Notes: generated by a model not told the origin, from the sequence alone. A stretch of DNA of 64,000 bases from JBKBII01 sp046299415 (GCA_046299415.1 JBKBII010000001.1:372001-436000); one strand, 5' to 3'. Shown: positions 9,131 to 18,971, counted from the stretch's first letter. Numbers and translations: made by a program.

Positions 9131-11299
9131 TCATGCAAAGGCGCCGCGCCGCGCCGCCAGGTTTTTTTTCGTCGAGCGTGAACGACGCAACCAGCTGCAG
9201 TCGAGACTTGTCTTAACCAACGGATCCAGGCCGTGGTCGGGGGACGAATCGGATTGGCGCGTCACCTCGCGCGTACGGTCGTCGCGAGGCGCTACCCCGA
9301 GGCCGTCAAGCGCGTCGAATTCGTCGTCACGAACCTGGGGCGACAGACGACCCGTCGATTCAGGTACGCTTCCGAATGCGGTGGAGCGCCGAGGAGAAAT
9401 CGTAGCGCTCCCGATGTCCGAGCTGAGCTGCTGCTCAGCCTCGACCGATCGATTTTCACGCGATCGACTTTCGCGCGATGTCGGTTCATCAGGGGTGGAG
9501 TTCTGGCGGCCTGAGGGCTGCCAGCGATCACGCAGCGGACGGAGGGACGGCGTTGCCATTGGCTGCCTCTCGCGATAAACATGCGCGTCCGACGCCGACG
9601 CCCGGACATCCGGACGCGGTTTGTCGTTCTGACTCGCGGACCCCAGCAACAGACCTGAAATCCAATCACCATCGACACGACCAAGGGGTTCAGAAAAGCG
9701 TGCTCCTTCGCCGAGAAACGCAATCGGTAACTGGTTCTCGAGAACGGCTGAACAGGCGCTGCCCCAAGCCCGTAGTTCGTCCACGTGTGTGAGCAACGCT
9801 GCCTCGGGAGTGGCCTGCGGTGGCCATGTTTCGACTGCGGCAAACAGTTCCTTCAGGGCGCGCTGGTCCAGTGATGCGCGAACCGCCAGCCAGTTTGTCC
9901 AATCCACTGAACCTTTCGGTCCGGCGGCAATGTCAGCTGGTGAGGCGTAAGGTGCTTGGTTTAAGTCGTGCCCTCGCCGTTCTGTACGTGCGCAGGCGTC
10001 ACGCCATTCCGCTGCGAGGTTGTGAACCGGGTGTCCGAGCGCCATGGCAGACGGTGTCATCCCCGGAGTGTCGAGAAGAAAAAGATGATGAGGGGACTGC
10101 GTCAGTCGTTCAGCCATGCGTCGAGCCAATGCTTTTGCGTCACGCTCCTGCCACAGCGGAACGCGCGCCAGCGCGGCAAACGACTGTAATTGCTGGCCCG
10201 CGCCGAAGCGTTCGTGATCGATGGTTACCAGCGTGATCGAGTCAACTCCATGACGTTCGACTCGACGTAGTGCCAAGCGGCCGAGCATCGTCGTCTTTCC
10301 GGCGCCGTTGGGCCCAACGATGGCAACGACGCCGCCTTGATCGAGTCTTTCACTTCCGCCGCTTGGCAGCATGGCCGCCAGGCGCCGTCGCACACCGCCC
10401 CAGGCCGTCGCAAAGTCTTCACCCTCGGTCACGCTGGCGGCGAGACCGCGCGCGATGTTTTCGTCGAAACCTGTGTCGATGAGACGGGCGACGATTTCGG
10501 CCGCTAGGGGATGACGCGCCGACCAGGCTGCGCGTTCGTCGTCGGCATGTCGATCGGCGAGCATCAGGCGCAGGCTCTTCAGTTCGTTTCGCATCGCTGC
10601 AATGTCGGGATCGACCGGCCACAAGCCTCGCCCTGCCGGCTCCGGCCGGCGTTCGGCCCTCGAGTGGGTCTTGCGATTGCCGGTCGAACGCGCGCCAAAT
10701 CGGATCGATTCAGAATACGCCGCTTGTGCTTCTGAGTCTGGACGTCTGGCGGCCGATGAGTCGCGCTCCTGCCATCGGCTATCAGCGGGTTGATGCGGTG
10801 ACCACGCGGCTGAGCGATCATCGCCCCTGATCGTAAGCCCTGCTTCAGCCCTTAGAGATTCAGCCGGTTGGGCGTGGGTTGCGATCGAGGCCGACGGCAT
10901 GCGTCCCCTTGCCAGCGATGACGTGTCGGGCCACTCCCGATCATCAGTCGTTGCGGCTGTGGATTGGGGGCCCTGAGTTGACGCCCGGCTTGACCCAGGC
11001 GAGGGCAGCGGACTTTGCGCGGTTGCACGGGGAAACGCCTCGTCGGGTGTCCATGGCGTTGCGGGTCGGAGCGAGGTCATGTGGGCCGAAGCCGCGGGCT
11101 GCTGGCGATGTGGCGGGGGGGGCGCTTCGATCGTTTCGCTTTCAGTCGGCTGAACAGGGTCAAGCTCAAGAGCAGCGACAACCTCGATCCCGCCTTCAAC
11201 TCGTCGGGACGACAGGATGACCGCTTCTTCTCCCTGAAACTCGCGAATCTGACGCAGCGCATCGCGCATATCGACGGCACGGTATCGGCGTATGTTCAT
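9131..11299 (-). CDS. flhF: Divergent, enlarged FlhF-like flagellar placement GTPase
   Basis: At 722 residues this is far longer than typical FlhF (about 400-480), the SRP-type GTPase that places flagella at the cell pole. Residues 1-45 are a recognisable FlhF B-domain start (MNIRRYRAVDMRDALRQIRE). About 50-225 is low-complexity. An N helical bundle (about 230-315) leads into the G domain, with P-loop GPNGAGKTT (329-337) and the TIDHERFGAGQQL element. The G3 region reads LLDTPGMTPS, and the G4 motif is THVDE (504-508) instead of the usual TKLDE. There is an insertion at about 421-465 and an extra tail from about 555. GGAG lies seven bases before the ATG. Position between flhA and flhG supports the name; GTPase competence is doubtful. 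Confidence 0.85.
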   Translation of the reverse strand: MNIRRYRAVDMRDALRQIREFQGEEAVILSSRRVEGGIEVVAALELDPVQPTESETIEAPPPPHRQQPAASAHMTSLRPATPWTPDEAFPRATAQSPLPSPGSSRASTQGPQSTAATTDDREWPDTSSLARGRMPSASIATHAQPAESLRAEAGLTIRGDDRSAAWSPHQPADSRWQERDSSAARRPDSEAQAAYSESIRFGARSTGNRKTHSRAERRPEPAGRGLWPVDPDIAAMRNELKSLRLMLADRHADDERAAWSARHPLAAEIVARLIDTGFDENIARGLAASVTEGEDFATAWGGVRRRLAAMLPSGGSERLDQGGVVAIVGPNGAGKTTMLGRLALRRVERHGVDSITLVTIDHERFGAGQQLQSFAALARVPLWQERDAKALARRMAERLTQSPHHLFLLDTPGMTPSAMALGHPVHNLAAEWRDACARTERRGHDLNQAPYASPADIAAGPKGSVDWTNWLAVRASLDQRALKELFAAVETWPPQATPEAALLTHVDELRAWGSACSAVLENQLPIAFLGEGARFSEPLGRVDGDWISGLLLGSASQNDKPRPDVRASASDAHVYRERQPMATPSLRPLRDRWQPSGRQNSTPDEPTSRESRSRENRSVEAEQQLSSDIGSATISPRRSTAFGSVPESTGRLSPQVRDDEFDALDGLGVAPRDDRTREVTRQSDSSPDHGLDPLVKTSLDCSWLRRSRSTKKNLAARRGAFA

Positions 11300-11499
11300 C
11301 GGGTGACTCCAGAATTCAGTCGTCAGGCTGCGGTGTCAGCGCTCTGCTGATGGATACGGCACCGCCCATCAAGGCTCACCGCTTGATCCGATGCCGTCGA
11401 CGACGCGCCAATGTCGAGTTTTTGACTCTTTTTCGCCGAGACAGCCATCGTTCACTAAGGGCAAGAGCGAAGCAGGATTCGCGCCAATATGTATGTCTT

Positions 11500-13680
11500 C
11501 TAACGTGTTGCGCCTGCCGGCGAAGGGGCCGCGGGATCACGACCCTTCGACATCGGCGCCGAACCGGCCGCCGCATTGGGCGTGCCCTCGTCGCCACCGA
11601 GCGTTGCGACGATACGGATACGCCGGTTGTCGGGAATCTCTGTGAAAGCCAGCACCGTGAGCGTACGGATCGCGCCTCTTAGCCAGCTCGCCATCCACGC
11701 GCGCAATTCAGGCGCGACGACCAGAATCGCTGGCTGACCCTCGGTTTCAAGCCGCTTGGTGGCATCCTGAACGGCCCGTTGAACGCGTTCGGCCAAACCC
11801 GGTTCGATGCCGACGACATCGCCACCTGCCCCTTTCACTGCTCGGTGCAGCACTTGTTCGAGCTGTGGCTCCAGTGCAATCAGCGGGAGCTCGGCGTCGG
11901 GGCCGACGAGATCCTGAACGATCGACCGCGATAGAGCGACCCGCACGGCTGCGGTCAACGCGGCCGGATCTTGAGCCTGATTGGGTTGACGCGTCGCCAG
12001 TTCGGCGATGGTCTCGGCGATCGTCCGCAGATCACGAATGGCGACCTGTTCGGCCAAGAGATTCTGTAGAACCTTGAGGAACACGTTGAGCGAGACAGTC
12101 TTGGGCACAAGGTTTTCGGTCAGTTTCGGATACTGCCGGCCCAGTTGGTCGATCAAGTGCTGAGCCTCTTCATGGCCAATCAAGCGGTGCGCGTGATCAC
12201 GAAAGATTTGTGAGAGGTGGGTGGCGATTACCGTTGCACAATCGACGACGGTGTAGCCAGCGGCTTGCGCGTTCTCACGTTCCTCGGGATCGATCCACAC
12301 TGCGTCGAGGCCGAAGGTTGGCTCTTTGGTGGCGATGCCATCGACATGATCGAAGACTTGGCCGGGGTTAATCGCGAGCTCTTTTTCAGGCAAAACCTCG
12401 GCCTCTGCGACGGTCACACCGAGGAGGCGGATCGCGTACGAGGCGGGTTTGAGTTCGAGGTTGTCGCGGATATGGACCGGTTGAATCAGGAAACCCAGTT
12501 CCTGGGACAGCTTGCGTCGCACCCCCTTGATTCGCGCCAGAAGCTGTCCGCTTTGGGCGCGGTCGACCAACGGAATCAGGCGGTACCCGACTTCGAGTGA
12601 AACCAGGTCGACCGGGGGAACGTCGTCCCATGACAGCTCGCGCAATTCGGGCGCTGCTGGTGCCTCAGCTGGTGTGTCGTCGCGTTCGATCAGCTCGTCA
12701 CCGAGTCGCTTCTCACGATTGCGCCACCATGCACTTGCCGCGATCAGGCTAGCGAGGCCAAGAAAAACCATGTTCGGCATGCCCGGTACGATGCCGAGCA
12801 GACCAATGATCGCTGCGGTCACGTAGAGCACACGAGGGTTGTCGAACAGCTGACTCGAGACCTGCTCGCCCATGTCCTGTCGGCTCGAAACGCGGGTCAC
12901 GATGATCGCAGTCGCCGATGACAGCAGCAGCGAAGGAATTTGCGCGACCAAACCGTCTCCGATCGTCAGCAGCACGTAGTTGGTTGCTGCATCGGACAGC
13001 GCCATCCCGTGCTGAGCCGTACCGATGATCAAGCCACCAATGATGTTGATGAACAGAATCAGAATGCCGGCGATCGCATCACCACGCACGAACTTCGAAG
13101 CACCATCCATCGAGCCATAGAAATCGGCTTCTTGGGCGATCTCCTCGCGTCTCTTGCGAGCCGTGTCTTGATCGATCAAGCCGGCATTCAAATCGGCGTC
13201 GATGGCCATCTGTTTGCCCGGCATCGCGTCGAGGGTGAATCGCGCCGAGACCTCCGAAACGCGCCCGGCCCCCTTCGTCACAACGACGAAGTTGATGATG
13301 ACCAGGATCGCGAACACGACGAGACCGACAGCGTAGTTGCCACCGACAACAAAATCGCCAAACGCCTGAATGACCTGACCAGCAGCATCGGTGCCGGTGT
13401 GCCCCTCAAGCAGAATGACGCGTGTCGAGGCGACGTTCAGCGCCAGTCGCATCAACGTCGCCACCAGCAAGACAGTCGGAAAGACAGCAAATTCCAGAGG
13501 ACGCGGGGTGTAAACCGCCACCATGATCACGACGATCGACAGCGCGATGTTGAAGGTGAACAGCATGTCGAGCGCGATAGGAGGTAAAGGGATGACCATC
13601 ATCCCCAGCATCGCAATCAGCAGAAGTGGCGCGCCCAGGCCCAATTTGGCCGCGAATGAAAAACGATCGAAGACGCGCAT
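11500..13680 (-). CDS. flhA: Flagellar type III export gate protein FlhA
   Basis: A 726-residue export-gate protein that forms the cytoplasmic nonameric ring and uses the ion gradient to drive export. The N-terminal half has eight predicted membrane helices with the conserved block TPRPLEFAVFPTVLL and the FHIPEP-type region TKGAGRVSEVSARFTLDAMPGK. The C-terminal cytosolic domain (from about 340) docks substrates and chaperones and ends in a short Ala/Pro-rich tail. The ATG at 13680 has AAGGGGAGG upstream and lies 5 bp after the flhB stop. An alternative TTG at 13689 would sit too close to that site. Confidence 0.96.
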   Translation of the reverse strand: MRVFDRFSFAAKLGLGAPLLLIAMLGMMVIPLPPIALDMLFTFNIALSIVVIMVAVYTPRPLEFAVFPTVLLVATLMRLALNVASTRVILLEGHTGTDAAGQVIQAFGDFVVGGNYAVGLVVFAILVIINFVVVTKGAGRVSEVSARFTLDAMPGKQMAIDADLNAGLIDQDTARKRREEIAQEADFYGSMDGASKFVRGDAIAGILILFINIIGGLIIGTAQHGMALSDAATNYVLLTIGDGLVAQIPSLLLSSATAIIVTRVSSRQDMGEQVSSQLFDNPRVLYVTAAIIGLLGIVPGMPNMVFLGLASLIAASAWWRNREKRLGDELIERDDTPAEAPAAPELRELSWDDVPPVDLVSLEVGYRLIPLVDRAQSGQLLARIKGVRRKLSQELGFLIQPVHIRDNLELKPASYAIRLLGVTVAEAEVLPEKELAINPGQVFDHVDGIATKEPTFGLDAVWIDPEERENAQAAGYTVVDCATVIATHLSQIFRDHAHRLIGHEEAQHLIDQLGRQYPKLTENLVPKTVSLNVFLKVLQNLLAEQVAIRDLRTIAETIAELATRQPNQAQDPAALTAAVRVALSRSIVQDLVGPDAELPLIALEPQLEQVLHRAVKGAGGDVVGIEPGLAERVQRAVQDATKRLETEGQPAILVVAPELRAWMASWLRGAIRTLTVLAFTEIPDNRRIRIVATLGGDEGTPNAAAGSAPMSKGRDPAAPSPAGATR

Positions 13681-13685
13681 CGCTC

Positions 13686-14888
13686 TCAAGCCTCCCCTTG
13701 TCCGTCGAGGCTGTCGTGATCATGGTCTTCGCCGCGCCACGCATTTCGGCGTGCGCGCTGCGGATCCAGATAGGTTTCGGGAATTTCGAGTGCGCCAATT
13801 TCGAGGACGGCGTTTTCGCGAGTATTGATGTCCCGTAGCTGAAACACGTAGGCGAGAATTTTGGCGACGGCGACGAATAAGCCGGGCGGAATTACCTCGC
13901 CGATCTCGGTCGTGAAGTAAATGGCTCGTGCGACTCGCGGTGCCTCGACACGCACCACGCCGGATTCTTCACCGAGAGCACGGATACGTGCCGCGACCAG
14001 ATCGGTCCCCTTGGCCAACAACTTCGGCGCCGACATGGTGTCGGCGTCATAGGCCAAAGCCACAGCAAAGTGAGTCGGATTGGTAATGATGACGTCGGCT
14101 TTGGCGACATTTTCCATCATCCGCCGTTGAGCAATTTCCTGTTGCAATTGACGGATACGCTGTTTGACCTCGGGCTTGCCGTCAGTCTCTTTGAACTCGT
14201 CCTTGAGCTCTTGGCGCGTCATCTTGAGCTGACGCTGGTGGTTCCAGAGTTGGAACGGAACATCGATCAAAGCCACCAGCAACAACGATGCGCTGACCAG
14301 AATGAAAGTCAAGGCCGCGAGCTGACCGGCCTCGAGGATGGCCTTTTCAACAGGCAGTTCCCCAAGCATGACCAAACGGTCGGACAGCCACCACAAAACG
14401 ACCGCTCCGACGATGGTTACGAGAGCAAACTTGGCCAGCGTCTTGACGAACTCAAGCAGCCCCTGCGCCGAAAAAATTCTCTTGAGCCCCTTGAGCGGAT
14501 TCAGCTTTTCCAACTTCGGCATTAGCGCCTTGCTGGAAAAATCAAGGCCGCCGACGAGAATCGGGCCAGCCAAAGCCGCTACCACCACAACCCCAAATAG
14601 CGGCAACAACAGCCACAGGGCCTTGGCGAGCATCATCAATAAGTAGGGAAGCAATAAGGTCGAGTCAAAGGCCAGCTCACGCTCGATAACGAGCCCATGT
14701 TCAAGGCCGTCAAGCAGCTGTTGGGCGATCAGGCCACTCGCAGACCACAGTAGAGCCCCGCCGCCGAGCAACACCAGCAGCGTTCCCAATTCGCGCGAGC
14801 GAGCAACCTGGCCCTTTTCTCGCGCCTCGCGCAGGCGCTTGGGGGTCGGTTGTTCGGTTTTTTCTTGTCCGTTCTCGTTCTCGGCCAT
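13686..14888 (-). CDS. flhB: Flagellar export switch protein FlhB
   Basis: A 400-residue export-apparatus protein that switches secretion from rod/hook to filament substrates. It starts MAENENGQEKTEQPTPKRLREAREKGQ in outline, typical of the family. Four membrane helices follow, then the cytoplasmic domain with the self-cleavage motif NPTH in VIITNPTHFAVAL. The ATG at 14888 is chosen on family similarity; a GTG 11 codons upstream is possible. It sits between fliR and flhA. Confidence 0.96.
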   Translation of the reverse strand: MAENENGQEKTEQPTPKRLREAREKGQVARSRELGTLLVLLGGGALLWSASGLIAQQLLDGLEHGLVIERELAFDSTLLLPYLLMMLAKALWLLLPLFGVVVVAALAGPILVGGLDFSSKALMPKLEKLNPLKGLKRIFSAQGLLEFVKTLAKFALVTIVGAVVLWWLSDRLVMLGELPVEKAILEAGQLAALTFILVSASLLLVALIDVPFQLWNHQRQLKMTRQELKDEFKETDGKPEVKQRIRQLQQEIAQRRMMENVAKADVIITNPTHFAVALAYDADTMSAPKLLAKGTDLVAARIRALGEESGVVRVEAPRVARAIYFTTEIGEVIPPGLFVAVAKILAYVFQLRDINTRENAVLEIGALEIPETYLDPQRARRNAWRGEDHDHDSLDGQGEA

Positions 14889-15155
14889 GCGTGGGCTGCA
14901 AGCAAGGCCCGCGCCAATCACGTCTCAAGCGCGCGACCGTTGCCGTGCACGCTCGATCAAGTCGGTTTTGAGGCCGACAAATCCGCGGTGTAACAATCAC
15001 TTGATCACTACAACCTCAACGATTTTACTTTTGCCTCGAACCTGTCGCTGGCGTCAACTGACGACCCGGTGTGCGTGACTGATTCAGGCGCCATACGCAC
15101 GCCTCTTTTGAATCAGCCCGCTCATCCTGTGCACCGGCCGACGGGCCTCCTGCGG
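14889..15155. other. Intergenic region fliR-flhB
   Basis: A 267-bp spacer inside an export-gene run that is usually tightly packed. It contains the hairpin listed at 15079-15116. No gene was recognised. Confidence 0.5.
15079..15116 (-). repeat. Inverted repeat between fliR and flhB
   Basis: CTGATTC at 15079-15085 pairs with GAATCAG at 15110-15116. Inside it, AGGCG (86-90) can pair with CGCCT (100-104), leaving a 9-nt loop and a small T bulge. The RNA of the fliR-flhB transcript could therefore fold a 12-bp interrupted stem. No U run follows on the minus strand, so it is not a standard terminator. It could be a processing or partial-termination site. Confidence 0.4.
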
Positions 15156-15935
15156 TCAGGTCGGGGGCGGCAACAGTTGCACGATCAGACGAAAAGCCTC
15201 GGACAACAGCTCGCCCAACCGATCTGGAAACCCTGGCAAGATCAACAACAAGAGCACAAAACCAAACAGGATCATCACCGGAAATCCGACGGCAAAAATG
15301 TTCAATGCGGGTGCGGCACGAGTGACCACACCCATGGCCAGATTGACCACCAGAAGTGCGGCCAAGGCGGGAATCGCAATCAGTACCGCCCCGGCGAACA
15401 TGACAGCACCGAAGGTTGCAATCGCGTACAGACCCTGCGGCGAGACCGTCAACAATCCGACGGGCATGAACTGAAAGCTGGCGATCAAGACTTCAAGCGC
15501 GACAAGGTGGCCATTCATCGCGAAGAACAATAGTGTCGCGGTGATCGTGAAGAATTGCGCGACCATCGGTACCGATACGCCGGTGGCAGGGTCCGCAATC
15601 GACGCAAAACCCAAGCCCATCGACAAGGCGATGACCTCCCCGGCCTGGGTGAACGCAGAGAAGACAAGCTGCAACACAAAACCCATTGCGGCACCGATCA
15701 GGACCTGGGCTGCGGTGATCAAGAAGCCCTCGAAACTAAACGGGTCGATTCCAACGGGAACGGCGACCCAGGGCGCTACCAACAGCGCGAGCAGAAAGGC
15801 GAGCGCCATGCGTGCCTGGAGGTTCACGGTCGACGCACCGAACAGCGGTGCCGCGACCAGAAATGCGCTGATGCGGGCGAAGGGCCACAGCACACCCGCG
15901 ACAAAAACCAGCAAATCTTCAGCGGCAAAGCTCAT
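15156..15935 (-). CDS. fliR: Flagellar export protein FliR
   Basis: A 259-residue integral membrane protein of the export gate, part of the FliPQR complex at the base of the rod. It shows the usual run of hydrophobic helices, including LVFVAGVLWPFARISAFLVAAPLFG near the N-terminus (shown in part) and LPGFPDRLGELL towards the end. It starts 37 bp after fliQ on the same strand. No strong Shine-Dalgarno precedes the ATG at 15935. Confidence 0.95.
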   Translation of the reverse strand: MSFAAEDLLVFVAGVLWPFARISAFLVAAPLFGASTVNLQARMALAFLLALLVAPWVAVPVGIDPFSFEGFLITAAQVLIGAAMGFVLQLVFSAFTQAGEVIALSMGLGFASIADPATGVSVPMVAQFFTITATLLFFAMNGHLVALEVLIASFQFMPVGLLTVSPQGLYAIATFGAVMFAGAVLIAIPALAALLVVNLAMGVVTRAAPALNIFAVGFPVMILFGFVLLLLILPGFPDRLGELLSEAFRLIVQLLPPPT

Positions 15936-15972
15936 GGGAGCCCACTCAAAGGCGTCTGGCTACGCATGGCGA

Positions 15973-16245
15973 TCAACCGGCCAACAGGCCGGGAATCATC
16001 TCGTAGAGACCGACCGTGTAATCGACGATCAAGCCGAGCATCCAGTTGCCGGTGACGAGCAGCGCAGCAAACATCGCGAGCAATTTTGGAATGAACGACA
16101 GTGTCATTTCCTGGATTTGCGTCGCTGCCTGCACCATCCCGATAGCCAGACCGACGGCGAGAGCCGTCAGTAGAATCGGAGCCGACAACAGAATCAGCAC
16201 CCAAAGTGCGTCACGCGCGACGTCAATGACGATCTGAGGTTCCAT
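15973..16245 (-). CDS. fliQ: Flagellar export protein FliQ
   Basis: A 90-residue protein with two membrane helices (about 14-40 and 52-78) and the family block AATQIQEMTLSFIPKL. It is a small subunit of the FliPQR export channel. The ATG at 16245 matches family N-termini (MEPQIVIDV); a further upstream ATG at 16269 overlaps the fliP end and is not needed. It lies 7 bp after fliP. Confidence 0.95.
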   Translation of the reverse strand: MEPQIVIDVARDALWVLILLSAPILLTALAVGLAIGMVQAATQIQEMTLSFIPKLLAMFAALLVTGNWMLGLIVDYTVGLYEMIPGLLAG

Positions 16246-16252
16246 ATTTGAC

Positions 16253-17095
16253 TCAGGTGACGACCACAAAAGAACGTGTCAATGTTTCGACGATCAACGT
16301 CCATCCGTCGATCAATACGAACAGCATGATCTTGAACGGCAAGGAGATGATCAACGGCGACAGCATCACCATGCCCATTGACATCAAAATCGAGGCGACC
16401 ACGAGGTCGATGATCAAGAACGGGACAAGAATCAAGAAACCGATTTGAAAGGCCGTCTTCAACTCTGAGGTCACGAATGCCGGAATCAATGTCGATAGCG
16501 GAATGTCATCGACGGATTCGAAACCGTCCTCCTGACCAGCCAATTCGGTGAACAGCATCAAGTCTTTTTCGCGGGTCTGAGCGAGCATGAAGGCCCGCAT
16601 CGGGCCCAGTGCCGCGACGATCGCCTCCTCGGTACCCAGCTCCTCGGCAAGAAAAGGCTCAACAGCCTGCTCTTGAATTTGCGTGAAAACTGGCGCCATC
16701 ACGAAGAGCGTCAAAAATAAAGCCAATCCGATCAGAATCTGGTTGGAGGGTGTCTGCGTCGTGCCGAGTCCCTGACGCAGGATCGCGAGGACAATGATGA
16801 TTCGGGTAAACGACGTCATCATCAGCAATACTGCGGGCAGCAGCGTCAGCAGCGTCATGAACAGCAAGATCTGCAGCGTCACCGACCAGGTTTGCGCCCC
16901 ATCGGGATCTGTCGTCAGGCGCAGCGCCTCAAGCGTCCCGGGCGTCGTTTGTGCGGCGGCACTGCCCAGCGTCAACGCGAAGATGAGCGCAACCCACACG
17001 AGTGTCTGCGTATATGCGCTCACCCTCGCCGCACCCTCACCGATCGCTGCCGGTAATGCCGACCCGTTTCGCAACAGACCGATGCTGCTCATCAT
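16253..17095 (-). CDS. fliP: Flagellar export protein FliP
   Basis: A 280-residue FliP, pore-forming subunit of the export channel. Residues about 30-48 look like a cleavable signal peptide (ALIFALTLGSAAAQ), as is usual for FliP. The conserved core includes LLTLLPAVLLMMTSFTRIII and the C-terminal FLIIDLVVASILMSMGM. The start codon overlaps the fliO stop by 4 bp, so the two are translationally coupled. Confidence 0.96.
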   Translation of the reverse strand: MMSSIGLLRNGSALPAAIGEGAARVSAYTQTLVWVALIFALTLGSAAAQTTPGTLEALRLTTDPDGAQTWSVTLQILLFMTLLTLLPAVLLMMTSFTRIIIVLAILRQGLGTTQTPSNQILIGLALFLTLFVMAPVFTQIQEQAVEPFLAEELGTEEAIVAALGPMRAFMLAQTREKDLMLFTELAGQEDGFESVDDIPLSTLIPAFVTSELKTAFQIGFLILVPFLIIDLVVASILMSMGMVMLSPLIISLPFKIMLFVLIDGWTLIVETLTRSFVVVT

Positions 17096-18219
17096 GCACG
17101 ATCCTTGGGATCGGCTTTCAGACTTGGAAGGCGTTCGTTTGCAGATGCTGCATGAGCCAATGGATTCGCCGCCTGGGTTCGCTCGCGCGGCGGATTAGTC
17201 GAACGTCTGCTTTGTTCGAGTGCGCTACGAATGCTGCGATGGCGACTTCCGATTGATTCGATCGCCGTCTGCTCCATAGGGGCCGGGCTGGTTGCCGCTG
17301 GTTCATTGGCAAACGACCTCACCGCCGGTGACAGGCCGTTTTGTTCCGACCCTGATGCCGACGGAGGTCGCGGCTTTGACGTCGACGATAATGGTGATGC
17401 CGCTGCAACGTTTGACACTGTCGCGGCGTTCGGCGCCGGCGAATCAAGACCGTCTGAGCGTTTGGCTTCTTCCAGCTGAGCGCTGAAGGGAACGGCTCTT
17501 TGGCGCTCGTTTTCGGTCGTCATGCTGCGGATCGGTTCACTGACGGACATTGCTGGATCTGACGGGGCGCCGGGTGTCCAACAGTGCAGCGACTCGATCC
17601 GCCCCCCTCCGACACCCAGCAAGATTCGCTGTCCGTCAACCTCGATGACGATCAGTCGCTCACGCGCGCCGAGCGCTCGCTGCCCCATCAGATCAATACG
17701 AAGGTTGTCGCCACTGACCCGATTGGGAAGACCCTGTAGCCGTCTCATAACGTACGCGAGCGCGAGAATCATGCCGACTACGAGGATCAGCGCCCCCAGC
17801 ATCTGAACAAGGACCCAGGCGCTGCTGGTGCGATTACCCGAAAGGCCGCCGAGAGCGCCTTGATTCCACATCAGTCCCTCGCCAACACCCGATAACGTTG
17901 CGCCTGATGCCTCGGATGCCGACTCCGGATCGATAGGTTGCGATTCTTGCGTTGTTTGAGCCGTCGCGATCTGCGCGGAGGCGATCAGCAGATTGACCAT
18001 GATCAACGCCACCGTCGCCCGCAGAAACGTCGACGTCGTCGCGACAGCGTCGTTTAGCGCAGGCGCAAGCCTGGGACGACACCCAATGAGCGCTCGAAAA
18101 AACCAGCGCGGGCCAGTGATCGAAGGCTCTCGCGCCGATCGCAACGCGCGTTGAGCGGGATTGAGGACCGTTTCTTGCGGGCATCCGCTCGCGTGACCGT
18201 TATCCAGCCGATGGTTCAT
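17092..18219 (-). CDS. fliO: Flagellar biosynthesis protein FliO, with long extensions
   Basis: FliO is a membrane-anchored assembly factor for the FliPQR complex, usually 100-150 residues. This one has 375. The recognisable core (about 130-215) has one membrane helix (ALILVVGMILALAYVMRRL) followed by the short cytoplasmic domain with LIVIEVDGQRILLGVG. Before it is an extra N-terminal region with a second hydrophobic stretch (about 68-88, ending IATAQ like a signal peptide). After it is a 150-residue Ser/Ala/Pro-rich tail. Both ends overlap neighbours by 4 bp (fliN and fliP), which supports the frame. A start nearer the second hydrophobic segment is possible. Confidence 0.85.
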   Translation of the reverse strand: MNHRLDNGHASGCPQETVLNPAQRALRSAREPSITGPRWFFRALIGCRPRLAPALNDAVATTSTFLRATVALIMVNLLIASAQIATAQTTQESQPIDPESASEASGATLSGVGEGLMWNQGALGGLSGNRTSSAWVLVQMLGALILVVGMILALAYVMRRLQGLPNRVSGDNLRIDLMGQRALGARERLIVIEVDGQRILLGVGGGRIESLHCWTPGAPSDPAMSVSEPIRSMTTENERQRAVPFSAQLEEAKRSDGLDSPAPNAATVSNVAAASPLSSTSKPRPPSASGSEQNGLSPAVRSFANEPAATSPAPMEQTAIESIGSRHRSIRSALEQSRRSTNPPRERTQAANPLAHAASANERLPSLKADPKDRA

Positions 18220-18971
18220 TTGAGCTTCCGGATGCGTTCACTGGGACTGATCACGTCTGTGAAGCGAATGCCAAATTTTTCGTTGACGACGACGACTTCG
18301 CCGTGCGCGATCAATGTGCCATTGACCATTACGTCGAGAGGCTCGCCAGCGAGACGATCAAGCTCGACGACTGAACCCTGATTGAGTTGAAGAAGATTGC
18401 GGATCGGGATCTTTGCGCGCCCGATCTCCATCGACAGCGTGACCGGAATATCAAGCACCATGTCGAGATTGACGTCACCCGAAGATAAATCTGAGCCATT
18501 GTCGAAGGATTGCGGCGTCAGTCGCGCTGCGCCCGGCTCAGGGCCAAATGACTTGTCCTCGGCGCTGCGAGTTGCGGCGCGGGCGGTGGAGCGGTTACCG
18601 GGTGCGTTGGACTTTTGACTCGACGCAGCCGATTTTGGCGACGTTTCGCGTGCTGCGGATGCGCTTGCGCTTGCTGCAGCAATCGCAGCCTCAGCCATGG
18701 CCTCGGGGTCTTCGCTCTTGGCTTCGCTGACCGCCTGTTCGGCCAGCGCTGCGGCCCACTCATCGGCCATCGAGTCTTGATCGACTTCCTCGCCCAGATC
18801 GATTTCGAACTCATCGCCTTCGGCACTTGCCGTGGCGTCGCCCTTTGGTGCGTCCTGATCGTTGCCGATGGCCTCGGGCTCGGCGTCGTTCACCGCGGCG
18901 TCTTGATCATCCTTTGCCTCTGCGATGTCGGCGTCCGATTCATTTTCGCGATCTTTTTGTGGCTCATTCAT
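18216..18971 (-). CDS. fliN: Flagellar motor switch protein FliN
   Basis: A C-ring protein that binds CheY-P with FliM and is a docking site for FliH. The conserved SpoA domain is at the C-terminus (about 165-251: DIPVTLSMEIGRAKIPIRNL, GEPLDVMVNGTLIAHGEV). The N-terminal 160 residues are acidic and Ala/Ser-rich, nearly doubling the usual 137-155 residue length. The ATG at 18971 has GGGAG seven bases upstream. It is followed by fliO with a 4-bp overlap and preceded by fliM. Confidence 0.95.
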   Translation of the reverse strand: MNEPQKDRENESDADIAEAKDDQDAAVNDAEPEAIGNDQDAPKGDATASAEGDEFEIDLGEEVDQDSMADEWAAALAEQAVSEAKSEDPEAMAEAAIAAASASASAARETSPKSAASSQKSNAPGNRSTARAATRSAEDKSFGPEPGAARLTPQSFDNGSDLSSGDVNLDMVLDIPVTLSMEIGRAKIPIRNLLQLNQGSVVELDRLAGEPLDVMVNGTLIAHGEVVVVNEKFGIRFTDVISPSERIRKLK

